DNA of 64,000 nt, from positions 124,001 through 188,000 of the forward strand of contig NZ_JAPSKE010000002.1 in NCBI RefSeq assembly GCF_031177825.1, in the 5' to 3' direction. This document shows, in pieces, positions 61,840 to 64,000 of the stretch (position 1 is its first letter; each line of letters begins with the position of its first letter). Origin of the DNA: Paenibacillus sp. Lineage in GTDB: Bacteria; Bacillota; Bacilli; Paenibacillales; YIM-B00363. A program made the translations under genes and the position numbers. The notes below the pieces were generated by a model. It searched no databases. It worked only from the letters and a program-made list of their open reading frames with translations, and was not told the origin of the DNA.

Positions 61840-62919
61840 TTACTCCGAGTCGGCCTCCCGCTCCGGCCGCGCGGCGCGCCTTGCGTACTTCCGGATGTCG
61901 ATGCCCCGCGCGGCGCACCAATCGGCCGTCTCGCCGACGATCACGACCGGCGCGGATTGGAGCTCGGGAATCGTTCGAGCGCCGACGGCGGTCATGACGA
62001 GCCGCAGCTCCTCCTCCAGCTCGCGGATCGAGGCGGCGACCGCTTCGACCCCCTCCTCGCGAAGCTTGCGCAGCAGCGCGCCGGCCAGTCCGACGGCATC
62101 CGCGCCGAGCGCGATCGATTTCGCCGCTTCCAAGCCCGTGCGGATGCCTCCGGAGCCGATCAATCGGCCGGCCGGCGCCGCTTCCTTCGCTTCGAGCAGC
62201 GATTCCGCGGTCGTGTTGCCCCAGTCGTCGAACCACGGAAGCGGCCGTTCCCGGCGAGCGTTCTCGATTCGAGCGAAGTTCGTTCCGCCGGTTCCGCCGC
62301 AGTCGACGGCCGCGACGCCGACCGACAGCAAGCGGGAAGCCGCGTCCATGGTCATGCCGAAGCCGACCTCCTTCGCGATGACCGGGACGTCCGCGCTCCG
62401 CACGATTCGCTCGATGCGGCGCAGCGCCCCTTCGAAGGAGCGATCGCCCTCGGGCATGACCAGCTCCTGCACGACGTTCAGATGAATTTGGAGCGCATCC
62501 GCCCGGATCATCTCGACGGCGCGCTTCGCTTGCTCCGGAGTCGCCTCGCTGCCCAAGTTCGCGAACAGCAGCCCTTCGGGATTGGCTCGTCGCGCGGCCG
62601 CATAACTCGCTTCGAGCTCCGGATCGCGCAAAGCGGCCATCTGCGAGCCGACCGCCATCGCGACGCCCGTAAGCCTCGCCGCTTCCCCGAGGCCGTAATT
62701 GATTTCTTCCGTCTCCGTCGCCCCGCCCGTCATCGCATTAATAAGAATCGGCGAGCTCATAGTGAGTTCGCCGATTCGGGTCGTAAGCGAGATATGGGAC
62801 ACGGACGTGTCGGGGAGCGGGTTATGCACGAATCTCACGTCCGACAGGCCGTTCCGGCCGCTCTGGCCGGAAGCGAGCGCATGGCGAACATGATCCATCT
62901 TGCGCGACATTCGCGTCAT
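61840..62919 (-). CDS. fni: Type 2 isopentenyl-diphosphate isomerase
   Basis: FMN-dependent interconversion of IPP and DMAPP, feeding heptaprenyl and undecaprenyl synthesis. Motifs INAMTGGATETEEINYGLG, HLNVVQELVMPEGDRSF, and IGSGGIRTGLEAAKSIALGAD. 359 aa. Terpenoid role links to hepS/hepT. RBS GGGGAG before ATG 62919. Confidence 0.95.
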   Translation of the reverse strand: MTRMSRKMDHVRHALASGQSGRNGLSDVRFVHNPLPDTSVSHISLTTRIGELTMSSPILINAMTGGATETEEINYGLGEAARLTGVAMAVGSQMAALRDPELEASYAAARRANPEGLLFANLGSEATPEQAKRAVEMIRADALQIHLNVVQELVMPEGDRSFEGALRRIERIVRSADVPVIAKEVGFGMTMDAASRLLSVGVAAVDCGGTGGTNFARIENARRERPLPWFDDWGNTTAESLLEAKEAAPAGRLIGSGGIRTGLEAAKSIALGADAVGLAGALLRKLREEGVEAVAASIRELEEELRLVMTAVGARTIPELQSAPVVIVGETADWCAARGIDIRKYARRAARPEREADSE

Positions 62920-62946
62920 TCGTTTCGACTCCCCGTCGCTCGTCGA

Positions 62947-64000
62947 TTACTTGAACTTGCTGAGCTTGTCGCCGAAGCGCTCGCCGAGCGTCAGGTTAAG
63001 CGATTGCGCGTCCGGAATGTCGACTTGCGGCTGTCGCGGCGCGCGGGCCGGACGATCTTGGCGTTGCGGCTGCTCCGGCGCTTCTTCCGTCTCCTTGATG
63101 CTGAGGGAGATGCGCTTCTCCGCTACGTTGATGTCGAGCACCTTCACGTTCACTTGCTGTCCTTCCTTCAGGACTTCATGCGGCGTGCCGATGCGGCGAT
63201 GAGCGATCTGGGAAACGTGAACCAAGCCCTCGACGCCAGGCGCCACTTCGACGAACGCGCCGAAGTCGACAAGACGTCGAACCGTGCCTTGAATGATGTC
63301 GCCGATCTGGAATTGGCCGCCCGCTTGCTCCCACGGACCCGGCTGTGCCGCCTTCACGCTGAGGGAGATGCGCTCGTTGGCCGGATCGAGCTTCAGGATT
63401 TTCACCTTCACCTTGTCGCCTTCCTTCACGACGTCGGAAGGCTTCTCGACGTGCTGATAGGAAAGCTCGGAGATGTGAACGAGGCCGTCCACGCCGCCGA
63501 CGTCTACGAACGCGCCGAATTGCGTCAGGCGCTGAACCGTGCCTTCGATGACGTCGCCTACGCTCAGACGCTCCATGACCTGTTGCTTTTGCGCTTGGTA
63601 TTGCTCTTCCAGAACGTCCTTCTGGGAGAGAATGAGCTTATTGTTCGGACGGTCGATTTCTTTGACCTTCAGCTTCAAGGTGCGCCCCTTGTAGTCGCTG
63701 AAGTCTTCGACGAAGTGACGCTCGACCATCGAAGCCGGAATGAAGCCGCGAACGCCCACGTCCACGACGAGTCCGCCCTTCACGACGTCGACGACTTTCG
63801 CTTCGATCGTCTCGTTGTTGTCGAGGTACTCCTGCATTTTGTCCCAAGCCTTCTCGCCTTCGACTTGCTTCTTCGAAAGCGTTAGCGTTTCTTTCGCGTC
63901 GTTGATGCCGACGACCTTGCAAGTAACTTCCTGTCCCAATTGAACGACGTCCGATATATTGTCAAGAGGGACGGAAGACAGCTCGCGGGCGGTGATGACG
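62947..64000 (-). CDS. rpsA: Ribosomal protein S1-like RNA-binding protein, start outside window
   Basis: At least four S1 domains are visible (e.g. [48 protein letters not shown]). The reading frame runs off the right edge without a start codon; an internal ATG at 63939 is not the start because the frame continues upstream ([14 protein letters not shown]). Bacillus YpfD homologue. Mostly translation-related; not strictly essential in Firmicutes. 27 bp upstream of fni. Confidence 0.93.
   Translation of the reverse strand, partial: VITARELSSVPLDNISDVVQLGQEVTCKVVGINDAKETLTLSKKQVEGEKAWDKMQEYLDNNETIEAKVVDVVKGGLVVDVGVRGFIPASMVERHFVEDFSDYKGRTLKLKVKEIDRPNNKLILSQKDVLEEQYQAQKQQVMERLSVGDVIEGTVQRLTQFGAFVDVGGVDGLVHISELSYQHVEKPSDVVKEGDKVKVKILKLDPANERISLSVKAAQPGPWEQAGGQFQIGDIIQGTVRRLVDFGAFVEVAPGVEGLVHVSQIAHRRIGTPHEVLKEGQQVNVKVLDINVAEKRISLSIKETEEAPEQPQRQDRPARAPRQPQVDIPDAQSLNLTLGERFGDKLSKFK

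Overview
The window is a chromosomal core segment of a GC-rich endospore-forming Firmicute of the Paenibacillaceae type (Paenibacillus, Cohnella or a relative). The evidence is the sporulation genes (spoIVA, spoVIF, ypjB), the bacillithiol genes (bshA, bshB1), a TRAP-type trp regulator (mtrB), a Gram-positive menaquinol:cytochrome c reductase (qcrABC), and a gene order that follows the Bacillus subtilis asnS-dinG-pan-birA-cca-dapB-qcr-trp-aro-hep-hbs-spoIVA-gpsA-der-fni-rpsA backbone. Almost every gene is on the minus strand; only a YitT-family membrane protein (20550-21437) is clearly on the plus strand. The genus is an inference; no rRNA is present.

Region by region (transcription runs from high to low coordinates): 1-8 kb has the start of asnS, acetate kinase coupled to a 3-hydroxyacyl-CoA dehydrogenase, a short FtsH-like protease coupled to a membrane-anchored partner, ypmB (tseB), an MTA/SAH-type deaminase and rex. 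7.7-14 kb has dinG, a TPR gene, and panBCD behind its own promoter, a pan-type RNA hairpin and an intrinsic terminator. 14-20.4 kb is a tightly overlapping run ypjD-TPR-dapB-mgsA-bshB1-bshA-cca-birA. 20.5-29.1 kb has ypjC/ypjB/ypjA, qcrABC, ypiF, an IDEAL-domain protein, an unknown 430-aa protein, and an ECF sigma factor with its anti-sigma factor. 29.1-29.8 kb is an intergenic region with a strong promoter and terminator that define a candidate small RNA. 29.8-41.2 kb is the aromatic supra-operon aroC-aroB-aroH, trpEDCFBA, hisC, tyrA. The trp part is preceded by a TRAP-binding leader with exactly 11 triplets and an attenuator.

41.3-47.8 kb is the menaquinone/prenyl cluster hepS-menG-ubiA-ubiX-mqnA-hepT followed by ndk, cheR and a small HTH gene. 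The mqnA/ubiA/ubiX set points to the futalosine route to menaquinone. It starts from chorismate made next door, and menaquinone is the electron donor of the qcr complex. 48.4-51 kb has mtrB (TRAP, which regulates the trp leader 10 kb away), a tRNA-Pro(GGG), hbs and spoIVA. 51.3-55 kb is one large secreted beta-helix/PKD/FN3/PA14 protein, the most accessory-looking gene here. 55-64 kb has yphF, two [2Fe-2S] ferredoxins around a nucleotidyltransferase-fold protein, yphE, spoVIF, gpsA, plsY, der, yphA, fni and the start-truncated rpsA.

No CRISPR array, insertion sequence, prophage or defence island was found. The least ordinary items are regulatory RNAs (pan motif, TRAP leader, candidate small RNA, an SD-sequestering hairpin between ypjA and ypjB), the apparently split FtsH/partner pair, the ferredoxin-nucleotidyltransferase cluster, and the secreted multidomain protein.
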